Below, piece after piece: positions 20,993-33,200 of a stretch of 64,000 bases of DNA; position 1 is the first letter of the stretch, and the number at the start of each line of letters is the position of its first letter. This stretch comes from Ramazzottius varieornatus. Taxonomy: Eukaryota > Tardigrada > Eutardigrada > Parachela > Ramazzottiidae. The DNA is taken from positions 783,577 through 847,576 of the forward strand of contig BDGG01000003.1 in the NCBI GenBank assembly GCA_001949185.1, written 5' to 3'. Below the pieces are notes generated by a model that saw only the letters and a list, made by a program, of their open reading frames with translations, ran no database searches and had not been told where the DNA came from. Both the position numbers and the translations under genes were made by a program.

Positions 20993-21625
20993 TTAAAAAC
21001 AAGATAAAGGTTCAAATGGCTCAGAAAGAGCTATAAGAAGAATTGAAACGCTTGGAAAAACAGTCGACTGAAACTGCCGGCTCTTGACAGGAATTGCTTT
21101 ATTATCATCGTCGCTGCTGTCATCGAGAGAAAGAATGCGTTTGCCGGTCTTCGGCAGTTTGACGAAGCGACCATCGGCGTTCAGCTTCAAGATTTTGTTG
21201 ACCTTCGCCACCTGTCCCTTGTCACCAGCCTTGGCCACGAACTTTAGCTTTCGTTACCGTTTGCGTGAACCTCCATCCTCTTGTTCACCAACGTCCGATT
21301 CGGCATCGCTAGATTCCAGGAAGGATGATCCGGCGTATTGGGTCGGGTACTGGATCAGCATGATGCGTTCGTTTGTAGTATTGACGAGCTTGTACTGGTT
21401 TCCTGTTTCTCGTCTCAGCAGCTCGGTCATGGATCCAATCATGGCATTTAGGAACAGGGTCTTGTTAAGCTCGTACGACGCAATCTTGAATTCTTTCTCG
21501 AGAAAAACTGGAAACAAAGAATGGCAAGTCTCGTCGGACAGTTCGAACCAGTGGCAGAATCTTGCAAGCTTGCTGCTGGTATACGAGGTGGTAGTCGTGA
21601 AGAGGTCGCTTGTTGCGCGCAGCCG
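20993..21625 (-). pseudogene. Unknown protein, frame interrupted by one stop
   Basis: I do not recognise the family. A long minus-strand frame reads RFCHWFELSDETCHSLFP, FLEKEFKIASYELNKTLF, GSMTELLRRETGNQYKLV and an acidic patch (ESSDAESDVGEQEDGGSRKR), then a TAA at 21254-21256. The same frame continues with KLKFVAKAGDKGQVAK, KILKLNADGRFVKLPKTG and a second acidic patch (LDDSSDDDN). Matching style on both sides of a single stop points to one protein broken by a nonsense change, a base error, or a true C-terminus followed by coincidence. Upstream, a TGA and a CACAG acceptor-like site near 21640 suggest a splice boundary. Confidence 0.4.
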
Positions 21626-22237
21626 GAACGTTCATCGCTGTGCCACATTAACGTCCACGCTACTGCCACTGTATCCAGGTCCGACTTTTCCATGGAAATG
21701 GCTCAAATACAGACGCCTGGCATCCACCGTGTAACGTTTTCTGAAAAAAGCAAGAACGGAGAAGCCATGAAAGGTCCTGACCGCGAGAATGCAGTTTCCG
21801 GTGCTGAGCCTAACAAGAAACCACCAGCTCGTTCGTTCGTTGGATTTTTGTTCCCTCGACTTTCGAGGCCCCGTGTCGGTTAACAAATTTCTGATCTTCT
21901 CCCCGTTTTCTGTATCGTTTGTCAGTACTTGCACGCGCGCTGTTCCTCCGCAGCTATTTTTCGGATAACTCGCCGATCCTAATCAGAGGTAGTTGGCCCT
22001 GCACTCTACCACGCTCCCCTGGTATACGTTTCAACTTAGTCTAAACGTTTTGACCAATCGCAAGAAATCGGGAAAACCGACTTTTTCATTCTACAATAAT
22101 TTATTGTGCAGCAGTCGGCCTAAAATTGTGGGCTTTATAATCGACGAAAATGCGTTCGTTTCGCTGCAGACTACAGGATAACACTCTGGACAATAGAAAG
22201 ACAACGTGCAAAACGGAAATTACAAATCGACCCGAGT

Positions 22238-25200
22238 CTACAATATGGAAGGAACACGTCCGCTTTCGCTCAAGGGAGTTTTTCGGAAACAGCGGAAAAT
22301 GAATTGCCAGCAGTTCCTCGTGTGCAGCATGTAAGACCCATAGACTAGCGGGTTCATGATTGTGCTGAAGCTCAACGACAGCATCAAAAGGGCTTCGGTG
22401 AGCAGGTTATTATGATCTTGAAGGGTACTGTCGTCATAGGTCGGGGCAGTGGCGCTTCCATCCGTCGCCGCTTTCACGTTGATTGTTTCCGTCGATGCCT
22501 GGACGAAGGCCACGCAGATCATAATGGCGTAAGGGGTGTAGCACAAGACAAAAGCCAGCACGATCAGCATGGACAACTTCAACGTCCGCGACCTGGCTTT
22601 CTTCCGTATAATAGTGTCGGTATGGTACAGCTGGAGCCCAGTTGGCAGTCGCGCACGCAACGGTCGCAGCGTGGAAGTTACACGTGGACTTCCGTTGACG
22701 AGCTCCCCGTTGACAGTAGCATCCGCTGGTGAGATGTCGTGTATAGCGCGGAAGGATGGTGAACGTGAGGAAACTGATCCCTTGTTATCGTTGGTACCAC
22801 TGCGACTGGTTCGGAGGTTGTACTCGGTGCGAGTACTATCGTGTGATGAAGCTGTCAGCACGCGGCAGAGAGCCCAATGGCCGGCCTTGGAGGATGAACG
22901 GATGGTCCACAGGAGGATGGAAGAAATGATGATGATCATCAGCAGAGGAATAACGTACATCGCCAGAATGCCAAAGATGACGTAAGCTTTCTCGGCAGCC
23001 GGTGTCTGGAAGGAATTTAGCGTGACACACTGTGCAAAGTCGGGAACATCCGGGTGAAATTCCACGTGGAAAACCACAGCCTGAAGGGAGGAAAATCTGT
23101 ATTAGGATGATGTAATAGTTTTTTTTCGTAGTGTGCATTCTTAATCATAGCTGGCCAAAATCTTGGAGAGCTCATTTAGTTGCAACGCCCAAATTTAGAG
23201 AATAATGGCGGTCTCTGGAGATTACAATTCACCTACTAATCGCGACTGTTCTAATAGCCTCTCTTGACGAAAATGTTTAGGTTTATCATTTATGCATCTT
23301 TCCCGCGGTTTGTTCGTAGCCTTTACGCTTCTTTTGGCCCGACCTATAGCTACATCAGCTGTGACTGGCTCGACCAGTCAAGTCGTGAGCGGTGCTCAAA
23401 GAGATAGATACCACAGTAGGAAACAAACGGATACAGTATAGAGATTAAGTTACAACCCCGTTCGCTTTCCCGCTGTAGCTAAGGCTTGCTCAGCCCTTTT
23501 CATGACTTGTAACTACAATTTGCTTTCCGGAGCTCCGCTTATATTCGAAAAATAGCGAAATCGGGTTTAGGGTGAGCTAGCATTGTAAAGCATGGTGGCT
23601 GCCCGACTATTGAAATTATGATCAGCTGTGCTTATGAGTGACGTTGCAGCTCGTTTTAGCTACAGACGGACTTTCGTCTGGCGGTGGCAACTTAATCTCT
23701 GTAGTAAGTACTGCACCTGCTGGCGACACAAAAACAACCCTACATCCTAGGACCCTAGAGAAAGCAACCTCAAAGAGAACCAGTTGAGCCTAAAATTTAA
23801 ATAATAGACCAAACCTGTCATAGAGCTAGAACTTAATCCGTTAAGTTGCATTGTGGGCAACGAATGTGACAGCTGCGGCTATAGTACACGGCGCCCTTTC
23901 AAGGTATCAGTGGGGACCAGTGACCATAATCAGCCAGTTCCCTTGGGACTTCAGGGTCGGCACAGTACTGCGTTAGAGACAACTCGCACACGTCTTCGCC
24001 GGTCGTCCCACCATCCTTCTGTGTGACTTGTTCTCTCCTGATCTCTCCAGGAAAACAGGTTTTTCCGATTCCTTCCAAATTTCTAAATCTTCGAACAGCC
24101 AACTTCCTTCACCTGAGTCTCACGCGAGATTTCTGATACTTTTAGGCCAAATTTTACTGACGCTTTTTCTGTCCCGGCCAAAGCAAGTAACGACACAGGT
24201 TAACGATTCGCATCAAGTCGTCACGAGGTTTATGACAGACAAGGACTCAAGGGGATGAGAAAATCTTCTGTTCGTGCGCGATCGTTTTCTTCCACCTTTA
24301 AACTTTTGACAAGGAGGCTAAAAAGTTTTGTTTGCATGTCATAATGTCAGCGCCTACGAAAGATTTCTTAAGACTGAGTAATTTACTGCGTGGACTAACG
24401 TGGGAGTTAAAGTATCACAGTGAGGGAGCATTCATTAATCACGCCAGGTTTTTGATATCAGGAGGCCTGACCATGCTCTCTCCCTTGTCAGGCAATTCAA
24501 GCAAACAACTCGCTTTTATAACATTGCTGTCAGGTTTTGGGAACCCATCACCTCTCCCTGGGTAACTGACGTCATCAATGAATGCTCCCTAACGTCATTA
24601 GAAGGGATGTCTACAGTATACTGACGAACGTGGTACTACATAACCATAGCTTGTGAGGCTTATTATGGGAGATGATTCTAGGTTAAAAGGGAAATTTGCG
24701 AAACCGGAGTTTCCGCCCGCCGTCAAAATATTGTTACCGGCAGTGCAAGAACAGCAGGGCCAATGCGGGTCGGCGTTTCCGGGCCGATATATTGAGCATG
24801 TTGTCCTGTTGTTTCCTAATTTGATTTCAAGGGAAAGCTGAATTTCAGGGTCGTCAGGCAACGATCTTGATTGATAAGAATTACCACTGGGATTTGCCCT
24901 GCGTTGGCTGTTCCCTTTTGATGATTGGCATCCTGCGCGAGTTCCAGGGAATTTGTTTGCAGCTAGATGGAAACGCAGAGCGCCTACTTTTGAGGCGTGT
25001 ACACCGTTAAAAGTATCCACACATCCACAAATCCATTGCGTGCACCGCTAGACGCGCTACACTTCGGTTTCTGATCGGAAACGTGAAAAAACGTCTCGAC
25101 TTTACCAAAGGGAAAATCCCGTATCTAACCTCAAGATCTTCAAACGAATCATATGTTCATTCGCCGCAGGTCCTGATTACAGCGGATATGTTATGGGGTT

Positions 25201-26046
25201 AATCCTATCGTCTGCAAGAGTGTTCCGTCGAAGATTACGAGTACTGTCAAGTGTTAAGTCTAATTTAGTCAATCAATTTAGTTGCGGCGCCTAATCATTT
25301 TGCGATTCTAATTTTGCCTCGTCTCGCATTCAGACTTCCGAGTGGCAAAGACTTCAGACTAGGTTCGTCATTGCTGACATTTACAACATGAAGTATTCAT
25401 CAGACCACGGATGACTAACGCGAGGGAGCTCTAGGACTTCCGGCAGGATTAACGCCTCACTTTGGGATTGTAAAGGGATGCTAGGCACCCATACCTGTGG
25501 TATGCTGAAGACGACAGCGGCGAGCCATGCACAGCCCAGAAGGATCCTTGCCCGACGGGTTTGACCGTTGATCTTCAATGGCCACAAGACAACGTAGCAT
25601 CGATCCACCGACATGGTCAACACCACGAAAGCCTCCAGGTATAAACCGAGAGTTTTCGTAAAGGAGAGGAAGCGACACGCTGCGTCCCCCGCCGTCCAGA
25701 TAACCGTGACGCGCCAGCCGAGTTCCATCGCGATGGTGAAACAGCAGACTAGAAGGTCGGCGATGACTAAGTTTATCAGAAACGGTCGAAGCCGAGACCG
25801 ACGTCGTTCTGTGATACCCAGAAGCGACCATAGGAGAATGATGTTGGCGACTAGGCCGAGAACCAACACTGTGAAGGTGAGGACGGTACCGGTATCGTAG
25901 CGATGCATCAGTTCGGCGTAGCTCTTGAGCATGTCCTCGGTCGGTGTCGTTGTGACAAGATGAGAACCGGAAAAAGTTCCTTGCGTTGAGTTGGGCTGCC
26001 TGTGGTTTTCAGTGGATGGAATAAGTGCTTCGTTTTCTGAAGACAT
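22238..26046 (-). CDS. GnRH/AKH/corazonin-superfamily peptide receptor
   Basis: Class A GPCR, 464 aa, two exons: 25495-26046 and 22238-23080, joined in phase 0 across a 2.4 kb intron. Exon 1 carries an N-glycosylated N-terminus (NST) and TM1-TM4: FLINLVIADLLV (TM2), TAGDAACRFLSFTKTLGLYL (TM3), SVDRC in place of DRY, and a boundary at FSIPQ. Exon 2 starts AVVFHVEFHPDVPDFAQCVT, an ECL2 signature of the GnRH/adipokinetic hormone/corazonin receptor family, then TM5, a long Ser/Thr-rich loop 3, KLSMLIVLAFVLCYTPYAIM (TM6) and TM7 with NPLVYG. These receptors couple peptide hormones to Gq or Gs at the plasma membrane. The exact ligand cannot be told by eye; the NPxxY motif and HP..P..QCVT favour invertebrate AKH, ACP or corazonin types over vertebrate GnRH receptors. 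The start ATG at 26046 gives an extracellular tail of normal length. Confidence 0.92.
23081..25494 (-). other. 2.4 kb intron of the peptide receptor
   Basis: Bounded by CCACAG/GTATGG (donor side, 25494) and CCTTCAG/GCTGTG (acceptor side, 23081). No embedded gene is recognisable. Confidence 0.8.
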
Positions 26047-26934
26047 ACTGGTGAGATGTTTTCTCCCAAGCAGGCAAAGCGAGGCTGTAAGCAAGAATGT
26101 GGAAGGGAACTGTTTCCTGTTACAGTCTTTTGAACAAACAACAGGTGGATGGGGGTATTAGCCCTGACGGGATAAATGGAGCGAACTGAGGTGGTAAAAG
26201 GTAGTAAAGAGACTGGGAAAAGTGTCCGTTACACCTTGGGGGTAAATACCATAATGGTGGTGTGCGGCCAGAGAGTGTAGAGCAATTTAATAGGAGCAAC
26301 GATCTGACATGGCGGCAATAATAGGCTTCCTGTGCCTTGACTAATGGGGAGAATGGGCAAATTACATGAGCCCAAGCATATCCGGTGAAGGAGGAGGGAC
26401 CATGTTACTCGGCATTGGTCTTTCAGTACATAAGCTTCGGGATAATCCGTTATCGTTTCACCGCCAGAGTAACATGTCGCTTAATCATTAAAGGATGAAG
26501 ATGGTGTCGAGCCTGTGGCTACGTAAATCTTGATAGATTGTAGGTCCTGTAGACGGCAATTAGACGTGGCAGTGAAATGTGATGCATCCTGATTCCGGGA
26601 ACCCATCAGGAGTCCGCACACAAAGCAACCGAACCTGCAACGGAAACAAAAATATTGTTCCTTGCGCTCGAAATGAGACGGTGTAATCAAAGTTTTGCTT
26701 CGAACGAAATCCAAACAACTAATTAGAACAACCTAATTTTTGAGATGGGATTGATGCTCAGAATACCGTAAACCAAGCAGCTACTCATTTAGACTAAACC
26801 GCAGAGCTTTTTTACCGCTTTGAAATTTGAGAAAAAAATGTCTCGGTGACATTTACAGTACTAAAATTGTTTATCTGATTCGCAGCACCGGAAGTGGGGA
26901 ATAATTCATTTCAACTCAGATTATTCTGGGTTTA

Positions 26935-27190
26935 GACCTGTGAAAAATATGTCGACAAGACGTATCGCCCGGTTGAAATAAAAAAAGACAGGTTAAACGC
27001 AAAGGCAGGCCTCTCTGGGTCTCTCTTTAACTTCTACTGGCCACGAGCCATATGTGTGAATCGCCAGACATACGGCGCGTTTCCAATAGAAGCCATAAAG
27101 AGAGAGGCTTATATTGTCTTGGGTATAGGCTGGCTTTTATTTGAAACGCGCCACACGTCCATCGATAATTTTCGACATATTTTTCACAGG
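26935..27190. mobile_element. Foldback element, about 256 bp
   Basis: ACCTGTGAAAAATATGTCGA at the left is mirrored exactly at the right end. Pairing resumes inward with GGTTGAAATAAAA against a mirrored TTTTATTTGAAAC. No ORF of interest. Probable MITE. Confidence 0.6.
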
Positions 27191-29363
27191 TATAAATCGA
27201 AAATGATTTTGGATCATCCCAAAATGAACCCAAAATGCTCCCCAGCAAACCAAGACTGATGACCAATTTTACAGGGTTAGTTACATGGATCAGAGGCTCG
27301 TCCGAACAGGCTGATGAGCGCCGGTGGGATGGAGCATTTGTAGCGAGATTGAATAGATAGAAACAGGACAAAGCGTTCAAAATGTCAGAACGGCGTAGAG
27401 TGGCATACGGCTGATGAGTGATTAGTGGGTGGGGATCGATGAGATTAAGGGAAACAATCACTTAGTTGATGGCATAACACGTTACTGACTTTTGAAAATC
27501 ATACCCGGAGACCGTGGTTGTATTCCTGGGGGAAAACATGACGGTACTTCAATAAACGAGGCCACAGGACCTTCGGCAAGATACACCGGTGCATGGATTA
27601 ATTCTACCAACACCGTAGGATGGTCTCTTTCAAGAAAACACCCCTCGGTATCTTTCTCTCACAACGAAACAAACTTGCATGAAGTAGTGTACGTAACCTT
27701 CCAAAGGCGGTAAAGTGCGCAACCGGTATATCCTGTCATTCACGTTTGGTCACATGTAAAATCGAACTACAAGTAGACTGTACTGATATTCTTGCCCAAA
27801 ACTTCTTCGGGTGTAACTCCGAAGAGGCTTTTGATATTCAGAACTAAAGATATTAATGTCTCTGTTATGCGAATCCAGGTTTCAGCAGTTCTCTGGATGT
27901 CTTTCGTAAGTACTGTGGAATGGCGCATGTCGTGAGTAACATCACGTAGAATATCATCTGAAGAATAATTTGAAACATGATTTTCGTACCTGAATTTTTA
28001 CAAATTTGGCGGATGAAATAGCCCAGTTAGTCCGTCAAGAGCTCGTTGCGTGACCATAGACCAAGGTCGCGACAATGAGGAGGATTCAGTGCGCTGCCAA
28101 TGAAAAGAACCAACCTGGCACGTGCTCAAGCACGCAGTTCCTGGTTTTCGCATGGCGTCGATGGCTCCATGCAACGCCTGCAGAGGTTTCTCCTGCGGAA
28201 GTTGGCATCAGAAAAACGTTTGATTCGACTGAAACCATACATACAAGCAGGGAAAAACCTTCATTACATTCGAGAAAACCAAATACCTCCTTCACGGACA
28301 TTCGACATGTTTTTCCCCGACGGACTTCTGCTTAGTTCCATTTTCGGTGCAATCTGTAGTACTGTCAACTGTTATAAATTAGACGAACAAGATTGTTTTC
28401 ATTAGGTTTTCCAGCCAGCGAAGTCAGGGTGCTAGCTGTGTGTTTGAATAATGCAGTCTCTCATGATGGTGAGAGCCTGACAAGCCAGCGCGATTAGACA
28501 TGCGTAATTAATCCATCATGCTTGGCTTAACGCTGTCCCGTCAGGAAAAGTCACGGAGCAGAAACTTCTGTTGAGGCATGTTCACAGCAACAGAGCTGGC
28601 GCGAACCAAAACGTTTTGCGTTAGCAGGGAGACCTCAAATGTGTGGCCCTTTACGTCACCGAAGCCGTCAGGCTGGTTTGGGTAGACAGACACAATCCGT
28701 CGATCTTTCTATAAGATTTCAACTCAGTACAGCGTACGTACATGCTACTCACATCACACGGATTCGGCTCGTGACGTATCGGCTAATACTGCTCATTTCC
28801 AAGCTACTAACACGAAAATCAATTGTTTGCGCCAGCACGGCATAGCACTATTGAATCGATCATGCTGGTAAACCTCGAAGCAGGAAGCCAATCGGCAGAA
28901 GTTGCCGACGTAAAAAATTAGCACTTTCAACGAGCGCAAATTTGTATAATAAGGTCCTATTAGTTCAGTGACGCGGATGCCTTCATCTCGCAGCGCCCCA
29001 CAACCTTCTGTAATTTCTCCAAGATTTAGCGCAGTCTAATGACAGGAGCATAAAGTAAACCCTCGGATGGTCATGATACAGTCAGCAGTTCCGGAGCATT
29101 ATCTGATGGGCCTGTCATGTGACTGTGTGAAATACTGGAACGAATACAGCAGCGTATTCTTCATTAGATGCTGCTCGTCGTTCAGTAAGGATCACGATCC
29201 CGAAACAATTGCAACAGAAGTCGCATCGTCTTCGCATCGTCAAGTGACTTGGGATTCAGCAATCGCGAACAAAATAAAGTCTTCGCCGTCGAGAGCACCG
29301 ACTTTCGTCAAGTGACATCATAACTCATAGCGCTCAGATTTAAGCTTAAGCAATTTGGCTCTT

Positions 29364-29710
29364 TTACCTGCCCGTCCCCCCCCCCCGCTTCACACTGCGG
29401 ACAAGTTTTGACTTCGATCCTCGTATGGTCCTTATATACCGCAACCAACGGTACCATGTCCCAGTCTTCACCATGACCTTTGTGACTACCACCACGGCCT
29501 GCAGCACGATAGCTTCCGCCACCGGCTTGTACGTTGTGATGACTACCATCCTGTCCACCACATCGTTCAATGGTCTTGCTGCCGCGGTGGTATTCCGGTA
29601 TATGTCGCCTTTGACCACCGTCGCGGTTAACATATCGGTCTACCGAATACTGATGGTTTGCCGTTACAGGTGTGACGGCAGGGTAGTCGAAGTAGAAGTC
29701 GAGACTCGAG
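29364..29710 (-). CDS. Possible exon of a Gly/His-rich protein
   Basis: One minus-strand frame, open but without an ATG, reads DFYFDYPAVTPVTANHQYSV, then repeated Gly/His patches (CGGQDGSHHNVQAGGGSYRA, GRGGSHKGHGEDWD) and a pair of Cys (TCPQC). Composition resembles cuticular or antimicrobial Gly-rich secreted proteins. An in-frame TAA lies just upstream of a possible acceptor, so only an exon can be proposed. Antisense frames are also open, which weakens the case. Confidence 0.3.
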
Positions 29711-30270
29711 AGCAGTTAATGGGCTTGCGAGGAGTACACGTACGATCCTTGCCTTGGGAGACCCGATATCAATCTTCTGCCGACCGGGCAGGAACTTCGT
29801 TCTCCTGGCCATGACACGCCTGCGAGAACCCTAAGCATTTGGGGCAGGTTGTTCCACACGTTGGGCTCGTGATTCCGGCACTCCGTGGAAGTGTACGGTC
29901 AGCAGGCTTGTAGGTTCGCTATGCGATTCGCAGGCGGCGACTTTGAAATGAAGGCCTTCATGTACTCTTCCCGGAGGCGGCTGGAGGTTTACCAGCAGGT
30001 CCCCTTGTGGCTGCGATAACGTTATATGTTTCCGAAGAGTCAGAAAAGGATCAGAAACCGAAAAACCAATCCGAGGTTTCGAACACCGGTCTGCGAACTA
30101 TCGATTCTTGAGAAACGAACAATTAAAGGGGGGTGCAAAAAAAGAGATGAGCTATTTTGACCAGGGTGGGTGAAATAGCCAAGTTGCTATTTTGCACCAG
30201 AAGGGTGGGCAAAATAGCATTAGCCTAATGTCGAATCAGCTAAGGACGATGGAACTATTGTGGAACGACA

Positions 30271-33200
30271 TACAGGGTGTATCCGCCAAGTGACTACCAC
30301 ATTGTGGTTTTCATGGCTCTGCCAAATGAGTGTGTGTTCATCCTCACAACTATATTGCCTTGGTTAGGCACTCTTTTTGCTTTGTTCAAAAAATAACTTG
30401 CTCTGTAAGAATGTTTATGGGAACTCAAAGCTCGACCCGAGACTGGGGAAGGTGCGAGCGCGTAGCTGCTCCGGGGGAGGGGGACTTTTCGCTCATTCTC
30501 CCTCAGCAAAAAAATCCTTTCTTACTCACCTTCACTTTTGCGCACAAGCTGCTGATTGGAAGTTGTTCAGCTGTAATTTACCTCTCCAAAATGATATTTT
30601 GTGTCGTTGTACCACTCGTCGACTGAATGATACAACAAGTTTGAGCAAATCGGGGCGACAAATAGGGCGGACGCCTGAAAACAAGGTTTTCCGAAATGGT
30701 TTTGATCCTTTCCCGACATTTGAAAGCATGAACAGGTAGCTGACGTAAGGGGATGGTATTCTTCCGGAAGGGTTCGTCAGACGTGGTTTTCAAACTATAA
30801 AATAATTTAGATTAACATGTCCTCTACATGCTAGCCAAAAGAACCGATGTGGTAGCTCTTGTGGTTCTCGAGATACAAATTCTCAAAGTTTTGGATCTAC
30901 CCGGAAGTAGTTCGACTGTCATCTTTAGGACAGAGTGGCTGGGGCAACCGACCTGTAGACGCTGGCTTTCAGGCGGCGCGCTTTCTTGCTCGACTCGATA
31001 TAGTTTAGCCAGACCAAAGAGCCATCAAAGAGAGCATGATGAGCCGACTTGCAGGCAACAAGGCACGAGCAAGGACCACACTCACATGTTAGCCTGACCT
31101 TACTTATAACTAATGTTGAGTCCTAAATTTTTGTCCGTTCCATCAGAAACGAACCACTGAACCAAATTCCTCAAAACGTTTTGTTGACATAGTTCTGAGT
31201 CGCGCGGAGTTTACGTGATACTTATTTTCATTCCTGGCGGTGTGCAGATTATTTTCTGAATTTTTTTATCAACGGCAAATCACTCTTGTCCGCTAAACGC
31301 TTACCTTGCTAAGCACAGTAAAAACGACGTCAAAATCAAAGTCACGTAAAAGCTATTGCGCGAAAATAACTAAAATACCACATGGACAGAGTAAAAACAG
31401 ACTAACTGGTGGGGTGAACAGCTCACTCTTCTCTAGCCCTGAGTCCGCTTGACTGCGTTCCGATCAACCTCGACCTACAAGGGAGCCTTTTCGGGATGCA
31501 AATTCTGATAGAATCTCGATGGTTTCAAGCACTGGGATTGACTTCTAGGGAGCTTACAACTCGGACCAGATACCCCAACCAAACGTCTGAAAAACTGCTA
31601 GTACCGGATCACCAGGTTCGTAGACGTCTATTGGTCCTCCGTTGTCGGCAATACAGGGTCGCCAGCAAACAGTGTAGTGGACTGACTCCTAAACACTTTT
31701 ATAGCTCCAGATTCATCGAGGAAGATTTTTTAATCGGGTTTTCTTCTCACGGTAGTGTTGACAGGAAGACCTGTAAACGCCCACGAACCTGGTGAATCGG
31801 TACGGGTAAGATAGTTTTCCAGGCAGTTCCGACACGAAAGCTTCCTTGGAGTCTATCCCATTGTTCGAAATCATCGAGGTTTCGATTGGAATCTTCACTC
31901 CGAAAAAGTTCCCTTGTTTGAAGAACTCTTTCCCCGAAATGTTACACACGGGGTTCAGTAATTTCAAAACTCTGTGGTACCAGACTCTCGTGACCCTCAA
32001 TAAGGTCATCAAAAGATAGGCCCTTCCTAATAATCACCATCCCTAAAAATTCAGTCTTTGGAAGTTATCGCAGGAAGGGAAAGAATTGTTGAACACAGGA
32101 AGTCACGCGCTTCCTCAACTTGCCCCGAAAAGTCAACGCACTTCACAATGTTGCAGCTGAAATTTATCAGGTTTTTCGTCGTGCTTCTCTCAAAAGTACT
32201 ATTCCAGCTTTGCCTAAATGCTTGCTACTTCAGACATATGTTTACCACTGTAAAAACGTTTTCCTCTACTCAAACGGTATTTCTTTCTACGGCACACCAA
32301 GCTGAGAGCAAGCCGAAGGCGAGCGAGCGAGCAGCTTGTAATTATAATTAGCTAATCCTGAACTATAAAAACACCAATAAAAATACCGCTTCTGCTGCGA
32401 TAGTTCAATCAAACAAGACATTATGTACTGTATACTCCCTTGCTCAAGAGTTTAGTTGAGATTTCCCGGATAGCCGTCAATATGCCATCGACACCACGGC
32501 CTGGCGGCCGATCGAAAAAATTTTCTTCAGATCGTGATACCGATACCGATTGGGTTCCTCATCTTGGTTCTCCATTACAAATTAAATCACCCAGCAACTT
32601 TCCTATGCCACAGTGGATGTTAATGAACCGAGTCATTTTTCCCTGCTGTATTTGGGCCACAGCCAAATCTTCTGATAATTTCATCATCATAATACGGCAA
32701 ACATTTCTTACCCTGATTTATCATAAGCGCTCCGAATTCCATCCATCGCTAAATACCGCGTAGATTATAAATTGGAGTTACAAAATAGTTGCAGACAGCA
32801 GGAAGGAGTGAATAAAATATAAGAAAAACAGGGCTCACAACCGTGTACGGAGACAAGCTAAAACAGCGTTTACGGCATCAATATCTTTCGAGAAGTCGGT
32901 CCCTAAAGTTGTTTCTGAGGTGTTTTTAGAATTGCTCGAACCACAATCCAGGTCACCGCTCGAACACGAAGCGCTAATTAGCTAAGGTAATTATCTGCAA
33001 CTTTCGTGCTGGATGGCTCCTCATGAAACGGTCGAGTTGAGCTGAGGCGGCGGAAAACTGAAATCGTATTTTTTGGGTCCACAGTAGCGCAACCAGCCGT
33101 CTGTCTGCGCTGCGCGTGGTCAGTTCTCACGAGGGGATTTTTCGAATCCGCCGCCTCTGATGCTCAAACCCACATTCCAGGTGGATAGAGAAGAGTTTCC

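Larger units (their letters stand above)
26047..30270. other. Intergenic, repeat-bearing
   Basis: No conserved gene was found over about 4.2 kb. It contains a foldback element at 26935-27190, a fragment of the 764-893 MITE family near 29108-29127, a poly-C run near 29376-29387, and a possible Gly/His-rich exon at 29364-29710 (separate entry). Other frames are short. Confidence 0.5.
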
